Shown: positions 44,146-53,535 of the stretch, in pieces
Layout of the letters: the number at the start of each line of letters is the position of its first letter
Position numbering within the stretch: the first letter of the stretch is position 1
NCBI RefSeq assembly: GCF_000317435.1
Contig: NC_019751.1
Coordinates: forward strand, 2,480,001-2,544,000
DNA length: 64,000 nt
Reading direction: 5' to 3'
Source of the DNA: Calothrix sp. PCC 6303
GTDB lineage: Bacteria; Cyanobacteriota; Cyanobacteriia; Cyanobacteriales; Nostocaceae
Notes under the pieces: model-generated
What the model saw: the letters and a program-made list of their open reading frames with translations, nothing else
Told to the model about the DNA's origin: nothing
The model's database searches: none
Made by a program: the position numbers and the translations under genes

Positions 44146-44874
44146 CTAAGTAGTAGGTAGATTATCAGGATCGATACCGAGCGATCGCAAATGCTGCGCT
44201 AACTGTTCTCCACGTTGCCTTTCCTGTTGAACTTGTTCTTCTGAAGTTAAATACCGCTTACCATGTTCGTCATACCAAGCTAAAATCTCCTGTTGGATAC
44301 CACCAAATACAGTATTGCAACGTCCAATACCCAAACCTACTTCTGGCATCCAATAGGGTTCACCGATTTGCTGTTGATAATTTTCTCCAATTAACTTATA
44401 CACTTCAAACGGTTGTTGTTGGTCACGTCGCCAAAATTCGGGATTATAAATCACATAGTAAAGTACGCCAAGCTTCCGATAAATTTCTAACTTCTCGTCA
44501 TATTCACCCCCTGGTGTATGGGATACCATTTCCAGGGTTAGTTTCGGAACAACTTGATTTTCTTCCCAAATTGCGTAACTTTTGCGGGATTTTCCACCTT
44601 TTTTACGTTCCACCCCTAAACTCAAAAAGCCATCTGGAACTACAGGGACTTTGGGACTCACTCCTGTGGTGTGATAAACTCCCATATCTACACCAAAAAA
44701 CCAATCCATGCGATTAGCCCAGATGGAGTTAAGGAGAAATAGCAGTAAATTGGGTAAAAAATTCTGGTCTTGGCTTCGCCCCGCCCTTCGGTCTACATTA
44801 TCCACTGGCGTATCATCGGAACAAGGCAGTTCGTCGGTAGTAGGTAAAGTAATTTTTAGCTGGTCTGACAGCAT
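44146..44874 (-). CDS. Uma2-family (DUF820) putative nuclease
   Basis: 242 residues with the restriction-enzyme-like PD-(D/E)XK fold of DUF820/Uma2. VPDGFLSLG carries the first acidic residue, and LTLEMVSHTPGGEYDEKLEIYRKLGV the E-x-S...K pattern (cited in part). YYVIYNP and the C-terminal QEILAWYDEHGKRYLTSEEQ with a Glu/Arg-rich coiled tail are typical. These genes are abundant in cyanobacteria; the substrate is unclear. ATG start at 44874. Its start is divergent from trxA. Confidence 0.85.
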   Translation of the reverse strand: MLSDQLKITLPTTDELPCSDDTPVDNVDRRAGRSQDQNFLPNLLLFLLNSIWANRMDWFFGVDMGVYHTTGVSPKVPVVPDGFLSLGVERKKGGKSRKSYAIWEENQVVPKLTLEMVSHTPGGEYDEKLEIYRKLGVLYYVIYNPEFWRRDQQQPFEVYKLIGENYQQQIGEPYWMPEVGLGIGRCNTVFGGIQQEILAWYDEHGKRYLTSEEQVQQERQRGEQLAQHLRSLGIDPDNLPTT

Positions 44875-45007
44875 AAATGCGTCGGGGATGGTGCTTATTG
44901 CCCTAATTATAATTGGTTAATCATTGTGTTTACCCAATTCCCCGGTCATTTTGAGATAAAGTATTGTTGTGTAATGCTTTTATTTCTGATACTTGATGGA
45001 GATTAAG

Positions 45008-45337
45008 ATGAGTACGGGTGTAACAGTTATTAATGATACTGAGTTTGAAACTGAAGTTTTAAAATCCCAGCAGCCCGTATTAGTTTACTTCTGGGCTGCT
45101 TGGTGTGGACCTTGTAAATTGATGGCACCAACGGTAAATACTGCCGCAAATGCATATGGCGATCGCTTAAAAATTGTCAAAATGGAAGTTGATCCCAACC
45201 CCATCACTGTTAAACAATATCAAATCGAAGGTGTACCAGCTTTTCGGTTGGTCAAAGATGGTCAACTTTTAGCTGCAACTGAAGGGGCAATTGGGAAAGA
45301 GAAGCTACTCAGTTTTATAGATACCTATTTAAATTAG
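45008..45337 (+). CDS. trxA: Thioredoxin
   Basis: 109 residues, one thioredoxin fold with the redox-active WCGPCK motif in VLVYFWAAWCGPCKLMAP and the cis-Pro in GVPAFRLV. It reduces disulfides in target proteins in the cytoplasm. ATG 45008 has GGAG seven bases upstream and is preferred to an in-frame TTG at 44993. A stem-loop at 45345-45376 follows. The surrounding residues differ somewhat from the usual trxA consensus, so it may be an accessory m-type thioredoxin. Confidence 0.92.
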   Translation: MSTGVTVINDTEFETEVLKSQQPVLVYFWAAWCGPCKLMAPTVNTAANAYGDRLKIVKMEVDPNPITVKQYQIEGVPAFRLVKDGQLLAATEGAIGKEKLLSFIDTYLN

Positions 45338-45344
45338 CTGTTCT

Positions 45345-45376
45345 AGCTCCCCGGCTTTTTGAAAAGTCGCGGAGCT
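45345..45376 (+). terminator. Hairpin after trxA
   Basis: AGCTCCCCGGCTTTT (45345-45359) faces AAAAGTCGCGGAGCT (45362-45376), 13 of 15 bases pairing. Located eight bases after the stop; probable terminator. Confidence 0.55.
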
Positions 45377-45416
45377 AAATACCAATAATATTGAAAAATT
45401 TTTAATTTCTCCAAAC

Positions 45417-46619
45417 ATGCAATTTGCCACACGCTTACAACCTCTGGAAACTAACGTTTTCGCAGACATGGATACTGCCAAAAGTCAAGCGTTGGCAGCC
45501 GGAAAACAAATAATTGATTTATCTTTGGGTTCCTCCGATTTGGCTGCCCAACCTCACGTCATTGATGCGATCGCACAATCTCTCTATGACCCTAGCACCC
45601 ATGGTTATTTGCTGTTTGGCAGAACTCAAGATTTCCGCAAAGCTGCGGCTACTTGGTATGAGCAGAGGTTTGGTGTTTCTGTCAACCCCGAAACTGAAGT
45701 TTTACCTTTGATTGGTTCCCAAGAAGGAACCGCACATTTCCCCCTTGCAGTCCTCAATCCGGGAGATTATGCTCTGCTGTTAGATCCTGGGTATCCTTCC
45801 CACGCTGGGGGGGTTTATTTGGCATCAGGAAAAATATATCCCATGCCGTTACTGGCAGAAAACAACTTTTTACCAGTTTTTGCCGATATTCCCGCCGATA
45901 TTTTGGCAAAATCACGGTTGATGGTATTGAGTTATCCCCATAATCCCACCAGTGCGATCGCGCCTTTGGATTTCTTCCAGTCTGCCGTGAGTTTTTGTCG
46001 GCAACACGATATTATTCTGGTTCATGATTTCCCCTATGTTGATTTGGTTTTTCCCGACAACGGGGAAACATCAAAAACCTCCCTAGCACCCTCCATCTTC
46101 CAAGCAGACCGCGAAAAAGCCATTTCTATTGAGTTTTTTACCCTGTCTAAATCCTACAATATGGGCGGTTTCCGCATCGGTTACGCTATCGGCAATGCTG
46201 AGTTAATTCGCGCACTTCGTCAAGTTAAAGCTGCCGTGGATTTTAACCAATATCAAGGGATTTTGAATGGTGCGATCGCAGCTATGACTGGTTCCCAAAT
46301 AGGTGTAGATTTAGCTGTAGACACCTTCAAACAACGTCGTGATACCTTCATCAAAGAAATGCATAGTATCGGCTGGCAAGTCCCTATACCCCAAGCCACT
46401 ATGTATATTTGGGCTAAATTACCCGAACCTTGGAACAATAAGTCAGTAGAATTCTGTATGAATTTAGTAGCAAAAACAGGTGTTGCGGCTTCTCCCGGTG
46501 CTGGTTTTGGTAAATCCGGAGAAGGTTATGTGCGTTTTGCCTTAGTTCATCAACCAGATATTTTGAAAACAGCCGTTGCCAGAATTGGCGAATTTTTAGC
46601 TGAGTTGTATTCTATCTAA
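45417..46619 (+). CDS. PLP-dependent aminotransferase (LL-DAP aminotransferase-like)
   Basis: 400-residue fold-type I class I/II aminotransferase. Key motifs: IIDLSLGSSDLAAQP, the PLP-contacting YPHNPTSAIAP, HDFPYVDLVF, and the PLP Lys in TLSKSYNMGGFRIGY. The C-terminal half has GAGFGKSGEGYVRFALV, with the Arg that binds the substrate carboxylate. The sequence type resembles LL-diaminopimelate/aspartate aminotransferase-like enzymes; exact substrate cannot be fixed. ATG start at 45417, 79 bases after trxA with a hairpin between, so probably a separate transcript. Confidence 0.85.
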   Translation: MQFATRLQPLETNVFADMDTAKSQALAAGKQIIDLSLGSSDLAAQPHVIDAIAQSLYDPSTHGYLLFGRTQDFRKAAATWYEQRFGVSVNPETEVLPLIGSQEGTAHFPLAVLNPGDYALLLDPGYPSHAGGVYLASGKIYPMPLLAENNFLPVFADIPADILAKSRLMVLSYPHNPTSAIAPLDFFQSAVSFCRQHDIILVHDFPYVDLVFPDNGETSKTSLAPSIFQADREKAISIEFFTLSKSYNMGGFRIGYAIGNAELIRALRQVKAAVDFNQYQGILNGAIAAMTGSQIGVDLAVDTFKQRRDTFIKEMHSIGWQVPIPQATMYIWAKLPEPWNNKSVEFCMNLVAKTGVAASPGAGFGKSGEGYVRFALVHQPDILKTAVARIGEFLAELYSI

Positions 46620-46848
46620 ACGAGAAGGATTATTACATATCAACCGCCAATGTAAAATAGTTGTGGTGTGGCTATCTTGCCCCATCTTATAAACCCAAAA
46701 ATTCAAACTATTGAATGTTCAAAGACTTCATTAAGTCTTCACTATAAATTAACAATAAATTTATTCCTGTCATCACGATTTTTTCACATTCAGGTTAAAC
46801 TACAGTGAAATACTGAATAGAAACTGTGAAATATATCACTCTTATATA

Positions 46849-47361
46849 ATGACACTAGCGAAAAGTCAGATTAGTTTGTATGTCGTAATTTGGGTGGCTG
46901 TGACTACCGTACTAACTTCTCCTGTACAGGCAGCTTCATTAAAGGATGCCGAATTTCCCAGTAGCAGCAAAGAATTAAAAGTTAAAAATATCTCTTTATT
47001 CACACCACAACCAGAAATAGTCTCTAGTAAAAATACGTACACGAACTATTTTGATAGCGATCAGTTTGCTTATAAATTGCAAATGCCAGTAACTAAATTT
47101 TCACATACTATCGCTCAACTAGAAGAAGCAGCTAAAATTACTGAAGATGTTGTTGATGGAAAAATTATCTACACATACCAAGGTAATAATAAAACTACTA
47201 TTAAAACGACTAGTCAATCTCCAAACACAACTCAATATTTATCTAACCGTTGGCAAGTACCAAAAGCTTCACCTCGCAGACGTGTACCTGAGTCGTCATC
47301 AATTATTGGTTTGTTGATATTTATAGGTTTTGTGGTCAATAAACAAGTCAAAATTAAATAA
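46849..47361 (+). CDS. Exported protein with PEP-CTERM-like C-terminus
   Basis: 170 residues. A signal peptide (VVIWVAVTTVLTSPVQA) is followed by about 120 polar residues with no recognised domain. The C-terminal 25 residues read VPESSSIIGLLIFIGFVV and end NKQVKIK, the layout of a PEP-CTERM sorting signal (VPEPSS, hydrophobic helix, basic end) with Ser in place of the second Pro. If real, exosortase would process it for surface display. The stop codon lies inside the left arm of a long inverted repeat. ATG start at 46849. Confidence 0.6.
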   Translation: MTLAKSQISLYVVIWVAVTTVLTSPVQAASLKDAEFPSSSKELKVKNISLFTPQPEIVSSKNTYTNYFDSDQFAYKLQMPVTKFSHTIAQLEEAAKITEDVVDGKIIYTYQGNNKTTIKTTSQSPNTTQYLSNRWQVPKASPRRRVPESSSIIGLLIFIGFVVNKQVKIK

Positions 47362-47433
47362 TTATCCAATTTTCTCTTGTGGAACAACCATCTGTGCCTG
47401 TCTTTTCCGGCAAGACTTCGGCGTGAGCGCTCA
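47353..47433 (+). repeat. Left arm of an 80-base inverted repeat
   Basis: Matches the reverse complement of 47948-48027 at both ends (20 bases ATTAAATAATTATCCAATTT and a 33-base distal block) with a divergent middle. It overlaps a perfect 40-base palindrome at 47409-47448. Confidence 0.75.
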
Positions 47434-47537
47434 CGCCGAAGTCTTGCCCGCTTTAGATATACAAATTAGGCGCTTAACAGCTTAGGGGGTTTAAGAGGAT
47501 GTTTGAAAAGTCCTCTTGTGAGTAGCGAAACGTTTTA

Positions 47538-47575
47538 GATCCCCCTAAATCCCCCTTTTTAAGGCGGACTTTGAG
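47538..47575. repeat. Dispersed GATCCCCCTAAATCCCCC repeat
   Basis: The GATCCCCCTAAATCCCCC core followed by a T-run and AAGGCGGACTTTG is a frequent intergenic motif in cyanobacterial genomes. A 71-codon minus-strand frame across it is not a gene. Confidence 0.5.
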
Positions 47576-47856
47576 AAGCATTTGTCCCCTTTTTAATCTC
47601 TTAATCTGTGTGACGATTTGAATGGGATTTGCTGCAAAGTGTCGGAATCTGCAAATTTTCGATGTGAATATCAATAATGATTTCGGCAAAATGGGAAATG
47701 AAAATAATACATTTTAGCTGATGACAAGTTGGCATTCTAGAGATAAATATTAATTTTCATATCACACCTATTCTCATATCATTTATCTGTTGATATATCA
47801 ATCGTATAATCACGGCTTTCTCAAAATAATTATCAGCCGAATATATTATTTATCTA

Positions 47857-48038
47857 AGGGACTTCCAGGAAGTAAAATATCCTGTGGTTTGGGTAGCGTT
47901 CGATGGTTCCTGAGCCTGTCGGAACGAAGTGTACCGGAGGTAAGGACTGAGCGCTCACGCCGAAGTCTTGCCGGAAAAGATTACAGGGATACCTCTTGTA
48001 CAATACGAAATTGGATAATTATTTAATCGGAAGTCCCT
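47857..48038. mobile_element. MITE-like element, long copy
   Basis: 182 bases with 10-base inverted ends AGGGACTTCC (47857-47866) and GGAAGTCCCT (48029-48038). It contains the right arm (47948-48027) of the long inverted repeat. Related to the element at 20203-20297. No coding capacity. Confidence 0.55.
47948..48027 (-). repeat. Right arm of the 80-base inverted repeat
   Basis: Reverse-complement partner of 47353-47433. The remaining 48039-48425 is AT-rich spacer with no gene recognised. Confidence 0.75.
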
Positions 48039-48425
48039 AGTAATGTTTTCTTGACTATTGTCAAATTTTCCGTAAACATGGCATTACTAATTTTGACAAA
48101 GTAGGCTACTTTTAGAATTACAGTCTTAGGGAGTTGCTGAGTCTAGGGAATGGAAATTTTAATTTTATGCCTTATCTTCTTTACCAAGGGTGGAGTCGTT
48201 AAATTGGTTAGTTAAAATAAAATGGATATACAAACGGTAAATATGTAGGTTAATATGATGAAAATCATGCTCTTTGCCTAATTATGAATCTTAAGATAAT
48301 ATTGAGAAAAAGTCATAAACCATACTGAGACTATTAACCAAAATCCCGGATAATATTGGCAATTGTGCGAATTTTACCGACTTTCAGCAATATTTATTTG
48401 CTTTGAAATAAAAAAATGGGTAGAG

Positions 48426-48848
48426 ATGACAGCGCAGTTAATTAATCGAGAACAAACATTTGAGTTACATTCAAGTCAACGCATTCTACTGGTTGAAGAT
48501 AATGACATTAACCGAATGTTGTTGAGTGACTACTTAAGCTTTTTTAAGTATCATGTCGAGAGTTTGACTAGTGGTCATAATTTCTTTACAAAAATTGAAA
48601 TTTTTAAACCAGATTTAATATTGCTTGATTTGAAATTACCAGGTATCGATGGTTATTCGCTGTTGACAGAAGTTAAACAACATCCAAAATACTTAAAAAT
48701 TCCAATTATTATTGTTTCTGCCTTTGCATTTGCAGCAGATAAAGAGCGGGCAATGAAGTTAGGTGCTCGTCGGTATTTTGTTAAACCAGTTAATCTCAGC
48801 GAGTTACTTTTGGTAATTGGTGAAGAGTTGACTTGCTGTCAAATTTAG
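48426..48848 (+). CDS. Orphan single-domain response regulator
   Basis: 140 residues, a CheY-like receiver: ILLVEDNDINRMLLSDYL (acidic pocket), phospho-Asp in LILLDLKLPGIDGYS, Ser in IIIVSAFAF, and Lys in YFVKPVN. No output domain. ATG 48426 is preferred to GTG 48363 because the extra 21 residues are not receiver-like. No histidine kinase is adjacent. A small coiled-coil gene lies convergent downstream. Cyanobacteria have many such free receivers, acting in phosphorelays or motility. Confidence 0.85.
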   Translation: MTAQLINREQTFELHSSQRILLVEDNDINRMLLSDYLSFFKYHVESLTSGHNFFTKIEIFKPDLILLDLKLPGIDGYSLLTEVKQHPKYLKIPIIIVSAFAFAADKERAMKLGARRYFVKPVNLSELLLVIGEELTCCQI

Positions 48849-48940
48849 GATTAATTATTTGTAAGTTATTTGGTTTTCTAACTACATAAGAATATCGAGA
48901 TCGTAGTTATATTTAAGTATCTTGATTTTTGAATTTGGTT

Positions 48941-49123
48941 TTATTGAGAATCTTGGTTACTGATAAATTCTTCAACGCTCTGACTTAGATGTTGAACCGA
49001 GGTACCAATTTGATAAATTTTATTTTGAACCTGTGCTAATAAAAGGACTGCTGTTTGCAATTCATCAAGAGTTTCACTCATTGCATTTTTGTATTGTGCT
49101 TCAAATTCTTGAAAATTAGTCAT
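48941..49123 (-). CDS. Small coiled-coil protein, unknown
   Basis: 60 residues: MTNFQEFEAQYKNAMSETLD followed by heptad-like hydrophobic spacing to VEEFISNQDSQ, suggesting one long helix. No known family recognised. Codon use and charge distribution look like a real protein, and AGGG stands 13 bases before ATG 49123. Convergent with the response regulator. Confidence 0.45.
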   Translation of the reverse strand: MTNFQEFEAQYKNAMSETLDELQTAVLLLAQVQNKIYQIGTSVQHLSQSVEEFISNQDSQ

Positions 49124-49740
49124 TGTTTTAAACCCTGCTTATGTTAGTTATTTTGTTTATATACAAATCATAAGCAATTCCCATATTCAGATAAATCCGT
49201 TAATGTGCTTAATATTGAATATTTGGAGTAATTTCCGAAAAATTGACCAATTGTCAGGTGTTACTGCCATGAATTACAAAGAAATTGCAAACAATAGGAT
49301 GTTATTTACCAAGTAAGCAATAACTTTGGGTGGATATTAAGGAGTTTTGTGACTTAGTGTTCAAGTAACTTGGAAAATTCAAAAACACCAATTTCTATTC
49401 ACACAAGCTTCTATTAGTTAATTTCATAAACATGAAGATGGTATGTGTCTGCAAATATCTAAATATACAGTTCGATGTTTAAAGGTAAATTATCTCTTTT
49501 AGCTTCAGTCGTAAAAGAACAAAATATAATTAATAATTCTCGATAAATTAGGCTAAAAGTTTGACTGCATATAGGTTCTAAGTAGATGTAGTGTGGAGAA
49601 TATCGCTGTGAACAATTGAGTGGGGTTATCTCCACCAAAAATTAGGGTGGCAGCAGGTTTAAATGTAGTGATTTTACCTAAAATAAAAAGGGGTACCAAA
49701 GAAGATACCAAAAAAGTTTTAACCTGGTAGAAGTTGAACG
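49124..49740. other. Intergenic, nothing recognised
   Basis: AT-rich region before uvrC. A 64-codon minus-strand frame (49553-49747) overlaps the uvrC start and has no coding signature. No terminator or RNA could be supported. Confidence 0.35.
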
Positions 49741-51624
49741 ATGACAATATCTGCTACAATAGTACCGCTAGTTAGGGATCCGGAACGCTTAGAAACTCGT
49801 CTAGCTGAAATTCCCCCAGAACCGGGTGTTTATTTCATGCGGGATGAAAGCGATCGCATAATGTATATAGGCAAGTCACGCAAATTGCGATCGCGTGTTC
49901 GTTCTTATTTCCGTGATTCGCAGCGCTTGACTGAGCGGATTGCCACGATGGTAAAACAAGTAACAGATATTGAGTTCATCGTTACTGATACTGAATCGGA
50001 AGCTTTAGCGCTGGAAGCCAATCTCATCAAGCAGCACCAACCACATTTCAATGTTCTTCTCAAAGATGATAAAAAGTATCCATATATAATTGTTACCTGG
50101 TCTGAGGAATATCCGCGAATTTTTATTACTCGCAAACGGAAACTGGGTAAGGAAAAAGATAAATTTTATGGTCCCTATACTGATTCTCGGTTACTTAGGG
50201 AGGTTTTACATATCTGTAAGCAGATTTTTCCTCTCCGTCAACGTCCCCAACCTCTATTTAAGGATCGTCCCTGTTTAAATTACGATTTGGGTAAGTGTCC
50301 AGGAGTCTGTCAAAAATTGGTTTCACCTGAAGAGTACCGGAAAATTGTTCAAAAGGTGGCAATGGTATTTCAAGGTAGAGGACAGGAATTGATTGATATT
50401 CTGACTGTGACGATGGAGAAGCAAGCTGAGGAACTGAATTTTGAATCAGCAGCAAGAATCCGTGATCAAATTAATGGGTTGAAGTCTCTCACGGCAGGTC
50501 AAAAAGTTTCCTTACCAGATGATACTGTGTCGCGGGATGCGATCGCGTTATCCCAAGATGATAACCACGCCTGTATTCAACTATTCCAAATTCGTGCAGG
50601 ACAATTGGTAGGACGTTTGGGTTATGTTGCCAATGCAGATAGTGAACCTGGAGCAATTTTACAACGGGTTTTGGAAGAACATTACCAAACTGCCGATGAT
50701 GTGGAAATTCCCCTAGAAATTATTGTTCAGCATGAGTTACCTGATAGCGAGATTTTAGCGGCAGCTTTGAGTCAACGCAAAGGACGTAAGGTAAATATTC
50801 TGGCACCACAGCGTCAAGTTAAGGCAGAATTAATTGAGATGGTGGAGCGTAATGCCGAACACGAATTACGCAGGATGCAGAAATTAGGAGACAGAAATCA
50901 CGAAGCAATGCTTGATTTAGCGGCTATTTTGGATTTAGCAGAACCTCCCCACCGCATCGAAGGTTATGATATTTCCCACATCCAAGGTTCCAACGCGGTT
51001 GCATCCCAGGTAGTCTTTATTGATGGTTTAGCGGCAAAACAACACTACCGTCGCTACAAAATCAAAAATCCCGCCGTTACCATCGGACATTCAGACGACT
51101 TTGCCAGTATGGCAGAAGTGATTCAACGACGCTTTCGCAAATTTGCCGAACAACCCCAACTAAAACGTCAGGGAAACCCAGATTTCCCTGACTTGGTAAT
51201 GATTGATGGAGGGAAAGGACAACTTTCCGCAGTGGTGGCAGTTCTTCAGGAAATGGATTTAATCAAAGATGTACGTGTTGTGAGTTTGGCAAAAAAACGG
51301 GAAGAAATCTTCCTTCCTGGAGAATCATTCCCCCTAGAAACCGAATCAGAACAACCAGGAGTGCAACTATTACGAAGATTACGGGATGAAGCACATAGAT
51401 TTGCTGTGACTTTCCACCGTCAACAGCGTAGTGAACAGCTTAAGCGATCGCGTTTAGACGAAATCCCCGGTTTAGGACACCATCGTCAAAAACAACTCCT
51501 CGCACATTTCCGCTCAGTTGATTATATCCGTCAAGCAACACCCTCGCAACTCGCAGAAGTTCCCGGTATCGGTTCCCACATTGCTCAGGAAATTTATGAT
51601 TATTTTCACGCGGGAATGGGATAA
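49741..51624 (+). CDS. uvrC: Excinuclease ABC subunit C
   Basis: 627 residues; makes both incisions in nucleotide excision repair together with UvrB. The GIY-YIG nuclease domain is at 28-105 ([22 protein letters not shown]), a Cys-rich stretch follows ([13 protein letters not shown]), and then a UVR motif for UvrB contact (about 215-250). The RNase H-like second nuclease domain includes [15 protein letters not shown] and [12 protein letters not shown]. Two helix-hairpin-helix motifs end the protein ([16 protein letters not shown] and [16 protein letters not shown]). Full length, ATG start at 49741. Confidence 0.97.
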   Translation: MTISATIVPLVRDPERLETRLAEIPPEPGVYFMRDESDRIMYIGKSRKLRSRVRSYFRDSQRLTERIATMVKQVTDIEFIVTDTESEALALEANLIKQHQPHFNVLLKDDKKYPYIIVTWSEEYPRIFITRKRKLGKEKDKFYGPYTDSRLLREVLHICKQIFPLRQRPQPLFKDRPCLNYDLGKCPGVCQKLVSPEEYRKIVQKVAMVFQGRGQELIDILTVTMEKQAEELNFESAARIRDQINGLKSLTAGQKVSLPDDTVSRDAIALSQDDNHACIQLFQIRAGQLVGRLGYVANADSEPGAILQRVLEEHYQTADDVEIPLEIIVQHELPDSEILAAALSQRKGRKVNILAPQRQVKAELIEMVERNAEHELRRMQKLGDRNHEAMLDLAAILDLAEPPHRIEGYDISHIQGSNAVASQVVFIDGLAAKQHYRRYKIKNPAVTIGHSDDFASMAEVIQRRFRKFAEQPQLKRQGNPDFPDLVMIDGGKGQLSAVVAVLQEMDLIKDVRVVSLAKKREEIFLPGESFPLETESEQPGVQLLRRLRDEAHRFAVTFHRQQRSEQLKRSRLDEIPGLGHHRQKQLLAHFRSVDYIRQATPSQLAEVPGIGSHIAQEIYDYFHAGMG

Positions 51625-51718
51625 TCAGTTAACAGTTATCAGTTAGAACGGAAGAAAGTCGAGGCTTTATTAATTTACTTGCGCTTTAAGTAGCGGGTTG
51701 ATAGAGAGCGAAAGGAAA

Positions 51719-51752
51719 ACTGTTTCCTGTTCCCTATTCCCTGTTCCCTGAT
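51719..51752. repeat. Heptad repeat (TGTTCCC type)
   Basis: TGTTCCC / TATTCCC / TGTTCCC units follow each other just before the SIMPL gene stop on the opposite strand. STRR-type repeat. Confidence 0.6.
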
Positions 51753-51757
51753 TAAAT

Positions 51758-52504
51758 CTATTCCATCGCAAACTTCACCGACACAACAGCAGTAATATCC
51801 TTTTCAATCGATGAAGTATCATAAATACCGGAATTACTCACTTCTGTGGAGTTGCGGGAAGTAATTTGAAATACCCCAGTTTGAGCGCTTTGTACTGACC
51901 CTATCTTACTTCCAGTACTCTTAGCTATAGCTTCAGCCCTTTCTTTTGCATCCTTTGTTGCCTCTGCCACCATCTCTATTCGCAGCTTTGCTAATTGTGT
52001 ATATAGATACTCTGGAGGTTCAGAAACTAAAGGAATTCCCTCATTTATTAATTCTGTGGATTGCTGAGATAATTTAGAAATGCGATCGACATCATTAGAA
52101 CGAATTTCAAACCGTTGATTCAACCTGTAAGCCAAGGTATTACCAGTTTCCCGACCATTAATTACCTCCGGAACTGTAGAAGTATCAATGGAACTCAACT
52201 TTACAACATCATTGGGAACCTTTTTATCTTGGAGATACTTCTGTACCCTTTCTGTACGGGTTTTTAGTTCTTGGTATGCTGCTTGGGGTGTTGGTTGTTG
52301 GCTAGATATAGATACCCGCCAAATGATATAATCCGAACTAATCGGTCGTTTTGCAGAACCTGTGACACTAAGTGCATCAGTTGGTGGTTTTAATTTGCGA
52401 ATTGCACTAGCACCGATAAAGGAACTAATTACTAACGCAACCGACAAAACAGCCATTCCCGCAAAAAATTGAGGGAAGCGAGGGGATGAGGGAGAGTCTT
52501 GCAT
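51758..52504 (-). CDS. SIMPL (DUF541) domain protein
   Basis: 248 residues. One N-terminal membrane anchor (FFAGMAVLSVALVISSFIGA) is followed by a SIMPL/DUF541 domain: DALSVTGSAKRPISSDYIIWRVSIS, YQELKTRTERVQKYL, YRLNQRFEIRS and ATKDAKERAEAIAKSTGSKIGSV (cited as family markers, in part). Such proteins sit in the periplasm or outer surface; relatives include BP26 and form ring-like oligomers. Function in cyanobacteria is unknown. ATG start at 52504. Confidence 0.85.
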   Translation of the reverse strand: MQDSPSSPRFPQFFAGMAVLSVALVISSFIGASAIRKLKPPTDALSVTGSAKRPISSDYIIWRVSISSQQPTPQAAYQELKTRTERVQKYLQDKKVPNDVVKLSSIDTSTVPEVINGRETGNTLAYRLNQRFEIRSNDVDRISKLSQQSTELINEGIPLVSEPPEYLYTQLAKLRIEMVAEATKDAKERAEAIAKSTGSKIGSVQSAQTGVFQITSRNSTEVSNSGIYDTSSIEKDITAVVSVKFAME

Positions 52505-52775
52505 AGATTATATCTGTTTAATACAGGGTAAATGGCGAAATTTGCCTAAACATAGATTTATTTGAGATTTTGAAGTCAAGATACAACCCTAATTCACCGA
52601 TTCCACAAGGTGGAATACTAACTACCTCTTGCTTTGACTCAATTTCTGATTTGTCGAATCCAAGTTGATAAAGTTTATCGATTCTTTAAAAATAGCTGCT
52701 AACTTGTGGTTTGTTCGGGTGACTTTATTTCTTTACTAGTGCTATCCTTCTTACTTTTTCTCAAAGGATTTATTT

Positions 52776-52823
52776 AGCGATGATGGTCTGTGACCGACTA
52801 AAGATCATCGCTTCCTTTTTTTT
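52776..52823 (+). terminator. Orphan intrinsic terminator
   Basis: AGCGATGAT (52776-52784) pairs with ATCATCGCT (52804-52812), followed by TCC and eight T. It points along the plus strand, yet no plus-strand gene ends nearby (uvrC ends 1150 bases before, with an opposite gene between). It may terminate an unannotated small RNA from 52505-52775. Confidence 0.6.
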
Positions 52824-52830
52824 CCAGAAT

Positions 52831-52906
52831 CTTAAGTTGAAATTAACTTGCCAAAGTTGCCTTGTGCAATTAAGGAATAGTACGCAGACTGAAATGGTGC
52901 AACAAC
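52831..52906 (+). repeat. Duplicated leader element, copy 1
   Basis: CTTAAGTTGA, TTAACTTGC, TTGCCT and the final AACAAC are shared in order and spacing with 55595-55670, which lies directly before the 92-residue CVNH gene. Here the matching gene is absent. Confidence 0.65.
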
Positions 52907-53145
52907 GCGATCGCACTTACTTAGCAAATGACTTCTTATACTAAGTTGCTATCAGAGGTAGTAGTATCTATCTGTCATTGCGTAGACGCGGAGCGACTTT
53001 ACTCCTACGGAGAAGCAAGCTACGTAGATACCAATCTCATCATCCTGAAACTACCACTACAGAAATCAACTTGGTATTACATGTTTTTTTGACTAAAAAG
53101 ATAAATTTTACTCGTAAAGAGTCACAGAGTTTTAGGGATGAACTT

Positions 53146-53463
53146 ATGCTTTTTCCAGAGAAAGAAAACCATACTTATCAGAGTCCTAATTATAGATTTT
53201 TGTATAAAGGAAAATTGTTAAATTATAAATTTTATAGACCAGGTAGCTTTAATTGTATTAGGAATAATCAATCTCTAGAAAATTTAACAGTATCTTCAAT
53301 AAAAACAAAAGATACTTCTAAGTATGAGCAAAGATCTCTATGCTTAATTATTGGAGTTTTAGCATTGTTAAGTATTGGTATGTGCATACAAGCAGACTCC
53401 TTCGCTCAAAGTTTACGGGAGGTGGCTAGAACTTCAATTAAACAAGCAATTCGGATGAAATAA
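53146..53463 (+). CDS. Small membrane/secreted protein of the RIP cluster, unknown
   Basis: 105 residues from ATG 53146 (AGGGATG ten bases upstream). The open frame extends back to a TTG at 52978, but that part crosses a GCGTAGACGCGGAGCGAC-type repeat and is not protein-like. The N-terminal half is polar and Tyr/Asn-rich. A hydrophobic helix lies at about 69-85 (LCLIIGVLALLSIGMCIQAD), followed by SFAQSLREVARTSIKQAIRMK in part. The helix looks like a signal peptide placed late, so the frame may be a remnant. Followed after 72 bases by the CVNH gene. Confidence 0.4.
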   Translation: MLFPEKENHTYQSPNYRFLYKGKLLNYKFYRPGSFNCIRNNQSLENLTVSSIKTKDTSKYEQRSLCLIIGVLALLSIGMCIQADSFAQSLREVARTSIKQAIRMK

Positions 53464-53535
53464 TCAAGAATTTGAACGGTGTGTAAATTCTCATTACATC
53501 GCAACTATAATACCTTTGAATAAGGATAAATAATC

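Noticed and set aside
47409-47448. Perfect 40-base palindrome considered as a replication origin or attachment site
   Set aside because: It is part of a repeat with an inverted partner at 47948-48027 and no replication or integrase gene is near.
47474-47689. 71-codon minus-strand frame
   Set aside because: It contains the dispersed GATCCCCCTAAATCCCCC repeat and has no coding features.
49553-49747. 64-codon minus-strand frame overlapping the uvrC start
   Set aside because: Antisense to uvrC upstream region; no coding signature.
52978-53145. N-terminal extension of the 105-residue protein to TTG 52978
   Set aside because: The sequence is a GCGTAGACGCGGAGCGAC-type dispersed repeat giving an Arg-rich run, unlike the rest of the protein.
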